Of a stretch of DNA of 64,000 nucleotides, positions 12,236-23,701 are shown one piece after another. Location: contig CM049317.1 in the NCBI GenBank assembly GCA_026874595.1, forward strand, positions 67,856,118-67,920,117, written 5' to 3'. The notes under the pieces are model-generated. The model was not told the DNA's origin and did no database searches. It was given only the letters and a program-made list of their open reading frames with translations. The stretch is from Sipunculus nudus. Its lineage: Eukaryota > Annelida > Sipuncula > Golfingiida > Sipunculidae. The stretch's first letter is position 1. Every line of letters begins with the position of its first letter. The translations under genes and the position numbers were made by a program.

Positions 12236-14149
12236 GCCGGAAATGGAAATGATAGAGACAGATAGACAGAGAGTGCATGTAGAAACAGTCATATGAATGA
12301 GCAACATTGTGGGGGCAGCAGAAACGGATAATATGTTTATGCATGCTGACCTTTAACAGCTGCATATCTTTCTAGTGTAAAAGGGACCAAGTTCAAAATT
12401 TTTTCATGAAATCCCGTTAATCTCGTTTGACAAGAAGCAGTGAGACGTTTTTAGGTTTGTCATGTCAAGCTGGCCAAATGATATGAAATGCCGAAAACTA
12501 GACCTGTCTAGCAATAAAAGCCGCTGAGTTATAAGCATTTGCATGAAATCTCGTGTTTTCTCGTTTGACGGGAAATGGTGCGAGCTTTGGCGAGATTTCC
12601 ATTTTTGTCATGTCAGGTTTGTCAAATATTACAAAATGCCGGAAACTAGACCTGTCTAACTGCAAAAGTCGCCGTGTTATCAGCATTTACGTGAAATCAA
12701 TTTTTTTTCTCGCTTGACGAGATATAGTACGTGGTTTGGCAAGACGAGCAGTTTTTTTATGTCAAGACGGCCAAACGTTACGAAATGGCGAAAACTAGAT
12801 CCGTCTAGCTGTAAAAGTCGCCGAGTTATAAGCATTTCCGTGTACTCTCGTGTTTTCTCGTATGACGAGATATGGTGCAGGATTTCCGGCAAGCAACAAA
12901 CAGACAAACAGACAAACAGACATACGCAACTGACGAACATGCTTGCCGAAATCGAAGATTTCCGGCAAGCAATAAAGTTGTGACTGTGCCTCCAACATGT
13001 ATGATAATAGATGGGGCCCGGAGAGGCCGTCACGGACCGCTGCACACGCCGGCCGCCCACCGTAAGGACCCTGCCGCCACTTGCGGCGACGGCACGTGTC
13101 TTCGTGGTTTGGCGAAAAACGGCGCCAGATTTGACGAGACTAACAATGTGACCCCTGAATGTGACTGCGAGTGTCAGCTGCTATCCAGCGCTGCAAACCA
13201 TGTGTCTGTAGCGTGAAAAATGACAGAATTATAGGCATTTCTTTGAATGGTCACGTGTTCTCGTTTCACGAGAAACGGTGCGAGATATGACGAGACTTGC
13301 GATTGAATGACTAAGAACTAGACGGATGCTGTCTAACGCCGAAAACCAGACCTTTCTATGGCAAATATCAACAGAGATAGAAGCAGGTAAACTTCGTATT
13401 TTCAAGTTGTCACGTTTTACCCCAAAATTTGGTAACCATGGTAACGGCAGTACAAAGCTACATGTGCGGAGCAATAAGCCAATGTTCCTAGTTTCAGATA
13501 CCACAAAAAAAATGGTGTCACGTTTAATATTTTTTGAGATATTGCAGAAAAATGATATGTTACAGTGTTTCATGTACCACGCCCCCTGGTGGCTATTTCC
13601 CAAAAATGAAAAATTGATTTCGAGATATTTATAAATGACAGAAAATATATCAATTTCAAAGCCACTGTTAAAAAAATGCGGCCTGTAGGTCATATTTAAT
13701 GAAATCTCGGAAACTCTCGTTTGGCAAGAAATGGTGCGAGATTTGGCGAGACTTTTAGTTTTATCATGTCAAGCTGCCTATAAGGTACATAATGACCAAA
13801 ACCAGACGTCTGTAGCTTAAAAATTGACAAAGTTACAAAAAATGGTCGTGTTATTTCCAATTTCCATGATTTTTGCCCAAAAAAATGTAACCATGGTAAC
13901 GGCAAATTTAAGTAAGCTACATGTCAGAAGAAAGGCCAGGTGATGACGAAAAAAATTAGCTATTGCAGAAGTGGATACGCCTATTTATGGCAAAGTTATA
14001 GTGCAAAAACCGTTAACCATACTTGTCGTGACCTTGAACCTTGACCTTGGAGCAATGTTGACCAAAAACAATAGGGCACCTAGAAATCGGTTTATCAATC
14101 AAGCCTGTAAGTTTCAAGTTGATTGATGCAAAAATGTGACCTGGAGAGT

Positions 14150-14456
14150 CGTGACAAACAAACAAACAAACAAACAAACAAACAAACAAACAGACAAACA
14201 GACAAACAGACATACGCAACTGACGAACATGCTTGCCGAAATCGAAGATTTCCGGCAAGCAACAAACAGACAAACAGACATCCGCGACTGACCAACCAGC
14301 TTGCGAAAATCGAAGATTTCCGGCAAGCAACAAACAGACATACGCAACTGACCAATATGCTTGCCGAAATCTTTGATTCCGGCAAGCAACAAACAGACAA
14401 ACAGACATACGCAACTGAGCAATATGCTTGCCAAAATCGAAGATTTCCGGCAAGCA
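14150..14456 (+). repeat. hairpin minisatellite cluster 3
   Basis: A (CAAA)n then (CAGACAAA)n tract leads into four hairpin units. Loops alternate between GAA and TTT, and some arms carry CTTGCGAAAATC variants. It is followed directly by the GC-rich island. Confidence 0.85.
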
Positions 14457-15944
14457 ATAAAGTTGTGACTGTGCCTCCAACATGTATGATAATAGACAGG
14501 GCCCGGAAAGGCCGTCACGCACCGCTGCACACGCCGGCCGCCCACCGTAGGGACCCTGCCGGCACTTGCGGCGACGGCACGTGACTTCGTGGTTTGGTGA
14601 AACACGGCGCGAGATTTGACGAGACTTACAATGCGACCCCTGAATGTGACTGCGAGTGTCCGACGCTATCCGGCGCTGCAGACCATGTGTCTGTGGCGTA
14701 AAAAATGACAGAATTATAGGCATTTCTTTGAATGGTCACGTGTTCTCGTTTCACGAGAAACGGTGCGAGATATGACGAGACTTGCGATTGAATGACTAAG
14801 AACTAGACGGATGCTGTCTAACGCCGAAAACCAGACCTTTCTATGGCAAATATCAACAGAGATAGAAGCAGGTAAACTTCGTATTTTCAAGTTGTCACGT
14901 TTTACCCCAAAATTTGGTAACCATGGTAACGGCAGTACAAAGCTACATGTGCGGAGGAATAAGCCAATGTTCCAAGTTTCAGATACCACCAAAAAAAAAT
15001 GGTGTCACGTTTAATATTTTTTGAGATATTGCAGAAAAATGATATGTTACAGTGTTTCAGGTACCACGCCCCCTGGTGGCTATTTCCATAAAATGAAAAA
15101 CTGATTTCGAGATATTTATAAAATAACACAAAATATATCAATTTCTAAGCCATTGTTAAAAAAATGCAACCTGTAGGTCATATTTAATGAAATCTCGAAG
15201 ACTCTCGTTTGACGAGAAACGGTGCGAGATTTTGCAAGATTTTTGATTGGATCACCGAGAACTCACCAAGGGCTACAAGATGCAAAAAAATTGACCTCTC
15301 CAGCATAAAAACTGACAGAGGTAGAAGCTGAAAACTGCATATTTTCAAAATTCAAAAGTTTTACCCCAAAAGTAGAGAAATCTGGCAATAGCGCACTTTG
15401 GCACCTATGCGCAAAAATAAGCCCATGGACCCCAGTTGAAGGTGCTGTGATGGAAATGGCCCAATGTTTAATAGTTCTGGAGGTATAGCACCAAAACAAA
15501 TGTTCATGTTTTTTCATCTGCAACGCCCCCTGGCGGCCATTTCCAAAATCTGAAAAAACAATTTCGAGATATTCTTGTGTTACATAAAATATCTCGGAAT
15601 CAGTACGATTGCTGCAAATTTGAAAAATATCACGAAATTCCATGATTTCTCCCCAAAATTGCGTAACCATGGTAACAGCAAATTTAAGTAAGCTACATGT
15701 CAAAAGAAAGGCCAGGTGATGACGAAAAAAATGAGCTATTGCAGAGGTGGATAAGCCTATTTATGGCGAAGTTATAGTGCAAAAACCGTTAACCATTCCT
15801 GTCGTGACCTTGACCTTTGACCTTTGACCTTTTTTACCCAAAAACAATAGGGCACCTAGAAATTATGTTTTTCATCATCCCTGTAAGTTTCAAGGTGATT
15901 GTGGCAAAATTGTGGCCAGGGGAGTGCAGACAAACAAACAAACT

Positions 15945-17460
15945 AGACGACCATAGGTCGAACGCTTGCCGGAATTCGGAAGTGAAACACAGACGGACAG
16001 ACAGAACATATTGTCGGTTTTCTATTAATGGAATGACTCTCAGGGACATTGCTGAGAATATGTGGCCCGTAGAATGACATATGAGACAAAAGAACAGGCA
16101 AGCAGACAAAGCTGACAACAAAAGACGAACAGAGGGACATAGTGACTTTGTGAGACAAGATTGACACCAGATGACATAAGCTAGTTATTGAGAAGATTCA
16201 AAGGAAGAAAATGAGTTATAATTTATGTAATTTAGATTTATAGTTTTGGAGGTATGGCGAATTAATGATATACTTGGGAGGCTCGACTGTAGCGCCCTCT
16301 AGCAGACATATTCCGAAGACGACAAATGCGTTTTGTATTATTAGTGTATGACATGAGATGTCCCAGTTTTAAAAGGATTCCGTCAAAGCCGTGGCCTGTA
16401 GAATGCTATATGTAAGGCGTAAGAACCAGCAAGCAGGGGACTTTGAGGATAACGGTCAAACAGATGGACACACTGACAAAGTGACAGAAGATTGAAACCA
16501 GATGCCTTAATCAGGTTATGGAGAAGATTCAAAGGAAGAAAATAAGCTATAGTTTATATAACAGAGGCTTTTGGTGTAGAGATATGGCCAATATAATGGT
16601 ATGTTTGAGGGTCGTGTGCAGCGCCCACTAGTGGCCATATCCGGAAAATGAAAAATTTATTTCTAGATATTAGTGTAAGACATAAGATGTAATAGTTTCA
16701 AAAAGATTCCGTCAAAACTATGGCCTATAGAATGCTACATGTGAGACGCAAGAGCCAACAATTAAGCAGGCGAATTTGAGGACAACTGACAAACAGACGA
16801 AAACACAGACAAAGTGACTCAAGATTGAGTCCAGATGACTAATCCAGGTTATGGAGAAGACTCAAAGGAAGAAAAAAGCTACAGTTTATGTAACTGAGGT
16901 TTATAGTTTTGGAGATATTGCCAAAGCATGATATGTTGGGAGAGGTTCGAGTTCAGCGCCCCCTAGCGGCCATATCCGGAAAATGAAAAATTGGTTTCGA
17001 GATATTAGTGTAAGACTTAAGATGTAATAGTTTCAAAAGGATTCTTTCAAAACTGTGGCCTGTAGAATGCTATATGTGAGACGCAAGAGCAAGAAGGCGA
17101 ATTTGAGGACAACTGACAAACAGACAGACACACTGACAAAGTGTCACAAAATTGTGACCAGATGACTACAATAGGTTATGGAGAAGACTCAGAGGAAGAA
17201 AATAAGCTATAGTTTATGTAATTGAGGCTTATAATTTTGGAGATATGGCCAAAATATGATATGTTCGGGAGGTTCGCATCCAGCGCCCCCTAGCGGCCCT
17301 ATTCAAAAAATGAAAAAACAATTTCGAGATACTAGTGTAGGACTTATAATATGTCAGTTTCAAAAAGATTCCTGCAATAATGTGGCCTTTGGTGCAAGAT
17401 GAATTAAATCTCGAAATATCTCTATTCACGAGATATTTTACGAGATACTGCAAGACTTGT
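15945..17460. repeat. ~330-bp tandem units, right copy
   Basis: Same units and order as 6640-8160, including the entry sequence CTAGACGACCATAGGTCGAACGCTTGCCGGAA (6652 and 15950). Markers near 16060, 16390, 16719, 17055 and 17380. The two runs bracket the block in direct orientation, about 9.3 kb apart, suggesting segmental duplication or two copies of one long element. Confidence 0.85.
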
Positions 17461-17857
17461 AATAAAATCTTGTAGTACTAGTTGATTGCTTCCTGATGCA
17501 AAAAACTAGATCACTCTAGCTTTAAAACTGACAAAGTTACAAAAATAAGACCCCTTATTTTCGAATATCATGACTTTTCCCCAAAAATTTGTTACCATGG
17601 TTACTTCAAATTTGAGTCAGCTACACATCAGATGACAGGCCAGGTGATGACGAAAAAAATGAGCTATTGCAGAAGTGGATAAGCCTATTTATGGCAAAGT
17701 TATAGTGCAAAAACCGTTAACCATACCTGTCGTGACCTTGACCTTTGACCTTTGACCTATTTTAACCAAAAACAATAGGGCACCTAGACATTATGTTTTT
17801 CATCATCCCTGTAAGTTTCAAGGTGATTGTGGCAAAATTGTGGCCAGGAGAGTGCAG

Positions 17858-18013
17858 ACAAACAAACAAACAAACAAACAAACAGACAAACAGACATACG
17901 CAACTGAGTAATATGCTTGCCGAAATCTTTGATTCCGGCAAGCAACAAACAGACAAACAGACATACGCAACTGAGCAATATGCTTGCCGAAATCGAAGAT
18001 TTCCGGCAAGCAA
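17858..18013 (+). repeat. hairpin minisatellite cluster at right end of block
   Basis: (CAAA)n and two hairpin units. The block ends at the last CGGCAAGC, after which the sequence becomes unique. This gives the clearest candidate 3' terminus for family D. Confidence 0.8.
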
Positions 18014-18234
18014 AAAACAAGAACTTCGGCTCAGTTGCTTGACATTATACAGATAAGGAATTGAATGAGTAAATTCTTATAAAATGCCCAGAGTTACACA
18101 GAATGTATCAGGGAGCAAATTACTGAATACGAGAAGGAATTCTTAAAGCGGCCTTTCTCGTTATCTGCCGTCTATTAGCTAACAATAACCCCTTGTACCT
18201 TCCATAAAAATATCCCAGAAAGCGCCGGTAAACC

Positions 18235-18930
18235 CCGTACACAGGCTGATCGTTTTGTTTAAATCCATGTGTTTATAATATGTGGGGGGCCGCCAAAATA
18301 TTCCAAACACATTTAACAAGGACAACTGGTGGCTTGACAGACGTACCAGAGTTTTTAAACAGGCGTTTTGCACCTAGTGACCTTTCAATTTTCGGATATA
18401 TGCAGCCAACCACTTCAGATCAAATATTTATATTTTTATATTTGTCAACATTGGTGCATGAGCCATGTTTACAAACAGCTTTTTGATATAACAAGCTCGT
18501 ACATCTGTCACACAGGCGTTATCATAATTCTTTTTCTTAACCGGAATTACCTACAGTTTATTAAAGGGGCCCAATCACCTATCAGGCCTTTATAAACTAA
18601 AGGTTATCCCTTAGAGTATTTATAAAAAAAATAAGACCAGAAAACGTGGATATCATCGCGCACAGGCTGCTTGTTTTGATTATATCAACGTGTTAATGAT
18701 ATGTGGGGCCCACCTAAATAATCAAAACAAATTTAACAAGGGCATCTGGCAGCAAGCCAGTTAAGCCAATGCTCTGCCAATGGCGTTTTGCAACAATTGA
18801 CCTTTCTACCCTCGAATAAATGCAACCTTCCACCTCAGGTTACGTGTTTTCTCCGTTTGTCAACATTGCTGTGTTTACAAACATGTTGTTGATAAACAAG
18901 TTCAAACATCCTTCACAAAGTACTTATAAA
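18235..18930. repeat. ancient ~418-bp direct duplication, two copies
   Basis: CACAGGCTG-TCGTTTTG...ATATGTGGGG-CC...ACATTTAACAAGG recurs from 18240 and again from 18657. The downstream phrases GGCGTTTTGCA, TGACCTTTC, TTTGTCAACATTG and TGTTTACAAAC follow in the same order in both copies. They are diverged with many substitutions and indels. Confidence 0.7.
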
Positions 18931-19875
18931 AACTTTTCACAACCAAATTTACCCTTAGATCATCAATATATACACAGAAGAAGCCAGAAATCACATAAAT
19001 TCTTTTTACAAAAGGTAGATGAATGGTCACCTTTAGTTTTTACACAGAGTATCCAGAAATCACATAAATTCTACAGGGAAGGTAGGCGAACAGCTGGCTT
19101 TAAAGTACTTCAACTGATGTGTCGTTTTTTTAGGGGAGTGTTAGTTTCGTGGTATTTCATACGTCACTGAGCACACAGTGTAAGCACACACCAGGTCACT
19201 TCGTACTTATATGAGCAACTACGGTAATTGTCAATACTAACGTGTAATCATCTTACTCAGCTCCTTGGTCCGATGTAATGTTTAATATAGGGACATTATA
19301 TACATTTTCAGTTCCTGGGAGAAAATAACGGCATATTGTTGCGTTGATTACTTTGAAAAAGACTCGACACCACTTTTAAGAAAATAGTCTGGGTAAACAG
19401 GATTTATGAAAAAAATTACTTATAAAATGTAGATGTATTTTTGCATGTTTGTGAAAACAATACGTCAAAATAGAGATACAAACTATTTCTTCTAACAACA
19501 GAGCTAATAATGGTGTAGGCAAAACATCTGTTGAGATGTCAGTATGCTGGTTATGTCGCTGTTTTTTATTTTATCGGTGGGAATTTCCCCATGTATAAGA
19601 TAATCTTTACCTTCCCTTCCACTAATTATTTTCATGAATCCGGAGTCAGGGAATAAGAAAGGTGTCTTCTACCAGGCTTTTACTTGAACTTTCCCCGTGA
19701 TGTACACGTCATATTCCACTTACTCGGCCAATACTTTGGGTATAATTCTATACAGCAGAAGTCGTGGTATTTTTTAAAACACATAAAATAATAAAATACC
19801 TAACATATTCGATTAAAAATCGATTATTTTTTTTCTTCCACTCATCAAAGATGATTTCAAACCACTCCCTATAAC

Positions 19876-19935
<60 letters not shown>

Positions 19936-20774
19936 GACCACCTCGAAAATGCAACCACTTTATCGAAGCCCCGTTTATGGTCGTAATTTCGAGATTACTG
20001 TATACATATTTATTGTATACTTTTGTTTATCATGGGTGTTAACCACAGTTGTATGAGAATAAAGACGTCGTTCATGTTATTAAAGTCACTGTTGCCTCCA
20101 GCACAGGTATGTATGGCATTCGGAAAAAAAAGTAATAATCATAAACGTTTGACGTAGCGTGGCCAGTGTAGCGTTAACTTTCTCTACAGACGAACGAACA
20201 CGCTGGGTCCGGGTTACACCAAGCCTGTTAGAGCCGGCTGTCTATATCTGTGGTTATACAGCTGTAATTATATATTAATTAGCATAAGGTCGCCGCAGCT
20301 TAACATCAAAGCTTTTATTGTTAAAATGATATGAAAACATCGCAAAAGATGCTCCTGGTGTGGTTATATGTCATTAGACTCGATGTGAGAAGATATTTTT
20401 GAGTAAGCTGCCGGACCATAAAACATACTCCGTGACCTGAAAGTCATTTGTTATTCATTTTACACAAAAATATGTTAAATAAACATAACACTAAGCCACG
20501 AAAGACGTCGCGGAACCAGAAACCTGGATAGCATATCTCTGGGTTCTTTAGGCCTGACTGAAAACATTCCAGTCGCTGGTGTCGCCCTCTGGCTTCATAT
20601 CCCAAAACATGCAATGCTGGCTCATGTGATACAGCACACCACCCTTCCACCAGAGGTCGAACTCTATTCGAAAAGAACCTCTACCTGGTGGCACTTTGGG
20701 ATGCCAGTGACTGCTTTCTCAACTATCAAACTTTCACATGCGTATGCTTATAAAATATCATTTATTTCTTGAAG

Positions 20775-21260
20775 TCCTTAAGCAAAAAGCCGCGGAGCAT
20801 TGTGGGGGTCAGATTGTGACGCCCGTAAACTCTAAACAGCTGAGCCGTACTCTTGTAAGTCCGAGTCTGCGCGGTGTGACAGCAGACTACCATTACGCGC
20901 ACTGCGCATGCTCGAGGAAATGGTTGATTACGTCCATACAATAACCGATAGAAGAAATCAGTTTACGAACACGTATTTTATTATCGACCATATGTTATAG
21001 TATAATTGCATTAAAAACGTCAACAGAAGAGGAATCTTCTGATAGAGCTTTAAAATCTGTTCATTGAAGCATAGCTGATAATTTTTTTTTACTTTACATC
21101 TAACACAAATTCTAGTTCAAATAAGCAGTGTATCCTCACAAATTAAATATAGTGTGCCAAAGCTCTATTGCCTTTCGCGCCTTTGTCATGGGAGTATGCA
21201 ATCGGCGACTGCTCCACGCGTGACAGCCTTTCTCTGGCAATCACGTTCGCGGGTAATTAT
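20775..21260. promoter_or_regulatory. CpG-richer patch, possible promoter of the lectin gene
   Basis: CpG-dense phrases (GCGCACTGCGCATGCTCGAG, TTTCGCGCC, CGGCGACTGCTCCACGCGTG) stand out. The GCGCATGC element resembles an NRF1-type site. It lies 1.3-1.8 kb before the first lectin exon found. Only suggestive. Confidence 0.22.
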
Positions 21261-22087
21261 GAGATTGCAAGGTTTGGATATAACTGGTTTAAAAAACACT
21301 TTATGACGAGCCTATGATTTATTGGGCTATAAACAAACATGGCGCAAACAGGAGTAGGCTCACAAGTGTTAAAATAAGCTCATGTGTTTACACAAGCGAT
21401 TGTATCTGCAGTCTCTGTTCATGGGTGTCTATGTGTGTGTTGAAACTACTTATTCAGATCAGTCTTAAACAATTTTATGAACACCTGTCACAGTATATAT
21501 TTGCAAATATACGCATGCATACACCTATTTTTGTGGACAAACAGACTAACCCATCATGCTATACTGACACACATGGCCGCATCAGACAAAACCAAAGATA
21601 CACATACACCCAAAATAACAAAAACAATCATTGAAGGATTCTGTAGAACTTTTTCAACCAGAACTGGAAATATTGGCATATTCCGCACTTTCATACATAC
21701 ACTCAAGAGGGACATGCATGGACTTCTTACTGGTCATTTTATTAAATTTGAGTGGAATTTTATTTCTTGTGTAATGGAAATACATCTGTTCCCAATATCC
21801 AGGGGTTCATTTAACTGGATTTTTATGGAGCCTCATGCAGTTGGAAGGAAGGTTTTAGTTTTTAATGTTTATTATGCAAAAAATTAATACGTGTCATAAT
21901 ACGCAATGATAATATCCTCAGACTCATGTACACACAAAACCAAAATCTTCCTTAAAACTAGCTCGAACTAGCAACCACTTTATCTTGATTTGACAAGAAG
22001 TAAAGCAATTCTCATTATATTGAATTCAAGGGAATCGACAGAACATTTATACACTTATATTTACAAGATTTTGCTCAAGGGGATTAA

Positions 22088-22345
22088 CTTAACCGACACG
22101 ATACAGAAACCGATTAAGAGTTTGGGGGAAGGTGGTCCGGGGGTCCGGAACCCTCCTCCCCCCCCCCCCCCCCCCACCCCACCCCATTTTTTTCCAGCCT
22201 CTGTAACCTTTTTAAAGGGTTTCAAACCAATTTTTGCGGCCTGGACCTCCCTTTATCTGAACCTGGGGACTTTTTCTTTAGGTATTGTCATTAGCCCTCC
22301 TGCATTAGGCTCCTCCTTTTCCTAAATCCTTGATACGCCCAGGGG
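22088..22345. repeat. family-E interspersed repeat, copy 1
   Basis: AACCTTTTTAAAGGGTTTCAAACC...GCGGCCTGGACCTCC resembles 59955-60150 (CCTTTTTTAAGGCTTTCAAACC...GTGGCCTGGGACCTCC), also preceded by a GGGGTCCGG or GGGGGATCC G/C-rich start. Two diverged copies in one window imply a dispersed family of unknown class. Confidence 0.65.
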
Positions 22346-22536
22346 ATATGAATTCAGCCCTAAAACTTCAGTTCGGTATTCGCAAGAGCGAGTTGGGCAA
22401 AACGAGGTCTGACTGAACTGTCCTCTTATAAAAATAGTCGTGCTTCTGAAGATTGCCGCGCTTTCGGGGTTTATAATATATTTCGAAACAAATACAAAAG
22501 ACTGTTAAGTTAAATATCTGTATCTATGTATTTCAG

Positions 22537-22740
22537 GCTGTTATCATGACATTTGTTACTACCGCGAGGACGTGGCGACGGGGTTTGACATGGCCCGGAG
22601 GATGTGCGAGCAGAAAGGACGGACACTGCTGACGGTCGAGACGGGTACAGTCCATAACAATCTTAAACACATGCATCGTGCAAACCCTTTCAAAGATCGT
22701 ACCATATGGCTGGGCATGATTCGCCAAGACTCAACTGAAG
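22537..22740 (+). CDS. lectin receptor exon: N-terminal part of CTLD1
   Basis: 204-nt exon (acceptor TTTCAG, donor GTATGT). CYHDICYY, then FDMARRMCEQKGRTLLTVET and IWLGMIRQDSTEG, follow the CTLD pattern of first helix, A..C..KGG.L and a WIGL-type strand. It starts with two bases of a split codon, so an upstream exon is required. Confidence 0.88.
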
Positions 22741-23637
22741 GTATGTGAATTAGTTTTTTACCTGATATTTTTAAAGTAAAGCAAACGTTCGATTCTGTAA
22801 ATCTTTAAATTTGTTAAATTTGCCAACATAATAAACAGTTCCCCATTCAGAAACATATTAAGAGAGTTCCTATATTGCTTGGGTCATTTGATGCTTAATT
22901 TGCGTTTTCCCGTCACAAAATCGTTTCTGGCATCATGGTTTGTTTAATGAGCGTTAGTTAGTGATCAGATTATATAATAAGTTATGTAACAATAAGTATT
23001 AACAGGCATGACCATGCAATAGGTCGTCTTTTGCATATTTTCATCTTTTTTATCTTATTAAAAATAGGTCAACGGGAAATTTTCTTAAGTTAGAAAAATT
23101 CAGTCATAAAGTTAAAAATTCAAAACAACTTTTTTAATACTATATTTTTGTTATTTTTATCACATTAAGTATCAAATTATCATATTTTATTTATCTGTGA
23201 GAAAAAAAAAGGTGAGCAATAAGGTGTTGTGGTGCAGCATAGTACTCCTTGCATAATATGATACAAGGAAAAGGGAAGAGTAATGAAGCTCTGCATTCTA
23301 CCACGTATCGTAATATATAAAGAAAAACCTCCGCTGTGAAAACAAACAAAAAATTACACACACGTAGCATGATGGTGTTCACGTTTTAGTTTTGTTCTCA
23401 GCTGTAATACTGTGATATATAACATAGATTAAACGGACATTTCACACAACACAACTTTTATTTCAGGCGCTCCTAGGTGTCCGATGAAGGGTCTACATAT
23501 GGAAGCCACCGACGCCCCCTGTCATGAGAAGAAATGGTACCTCTGTACAGGTATTTTACTTGATCCGCTTAAAATATGATAAATTAAATTTCAATTTAAC
23601 TTAACGCATCTCAGACATAGGTAAAAGAAGCAACCCT

Positions 23638-23701
<64 letters not shown>

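Larger units (their letters stand above)
6290..18030. repeat. 11.7-kb mosaic block of nested/tandem repeat modules (family D)
   Basis: The block is built almost wholly from five module types repeated in different orders: (a) ~330-bp tandem units; (b) a ~270-bp tail module with GTAACCATGGTAAC and TGACCTTGACCTTTGACC; (c) CAAA/CAGA tracts with hairpins CTTGCCG...CGGCAAG; (d) a GC-rich ~170-bp island; (e) a ~500-bp module. A sixth type, a ~147-bp tandem unit, sits in the middle. All open frames here are repeat by-products (for example Cys/Val/Leu-rich frames from CAAACAGA). No transposase or polymerase is seen. Confidence 0.85.
18031..22536. other. upstream region of the lectin gene, no exon identified
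   Basis: Mostly AT-rich, with a (TA)n tract at 19881-19934, a C-homopolymer at 22155-22175 and two repeats described separately. It should contain or precede the lectin's signal-peptide exon, but no ATG-hydrophobic-donor combination with the needed phase was recognised. Confidence 0.5.

Noticed and set aside
20160-20290. Possible tRNA-like segment with GGTCCGGGTTACACC
   Set aside because: No B-box of the GGTTCGANNCC type at the right distance and no cloverleaf could be formed.
20444-20650. 68-codon minus-strand open frame beginning MEGWCAVSHEPALHVLGYEA
   Set aside because: Not a low-complexity sequence, but no domain, splice partner or repeat copy was found, so it is not annotated as a gene.
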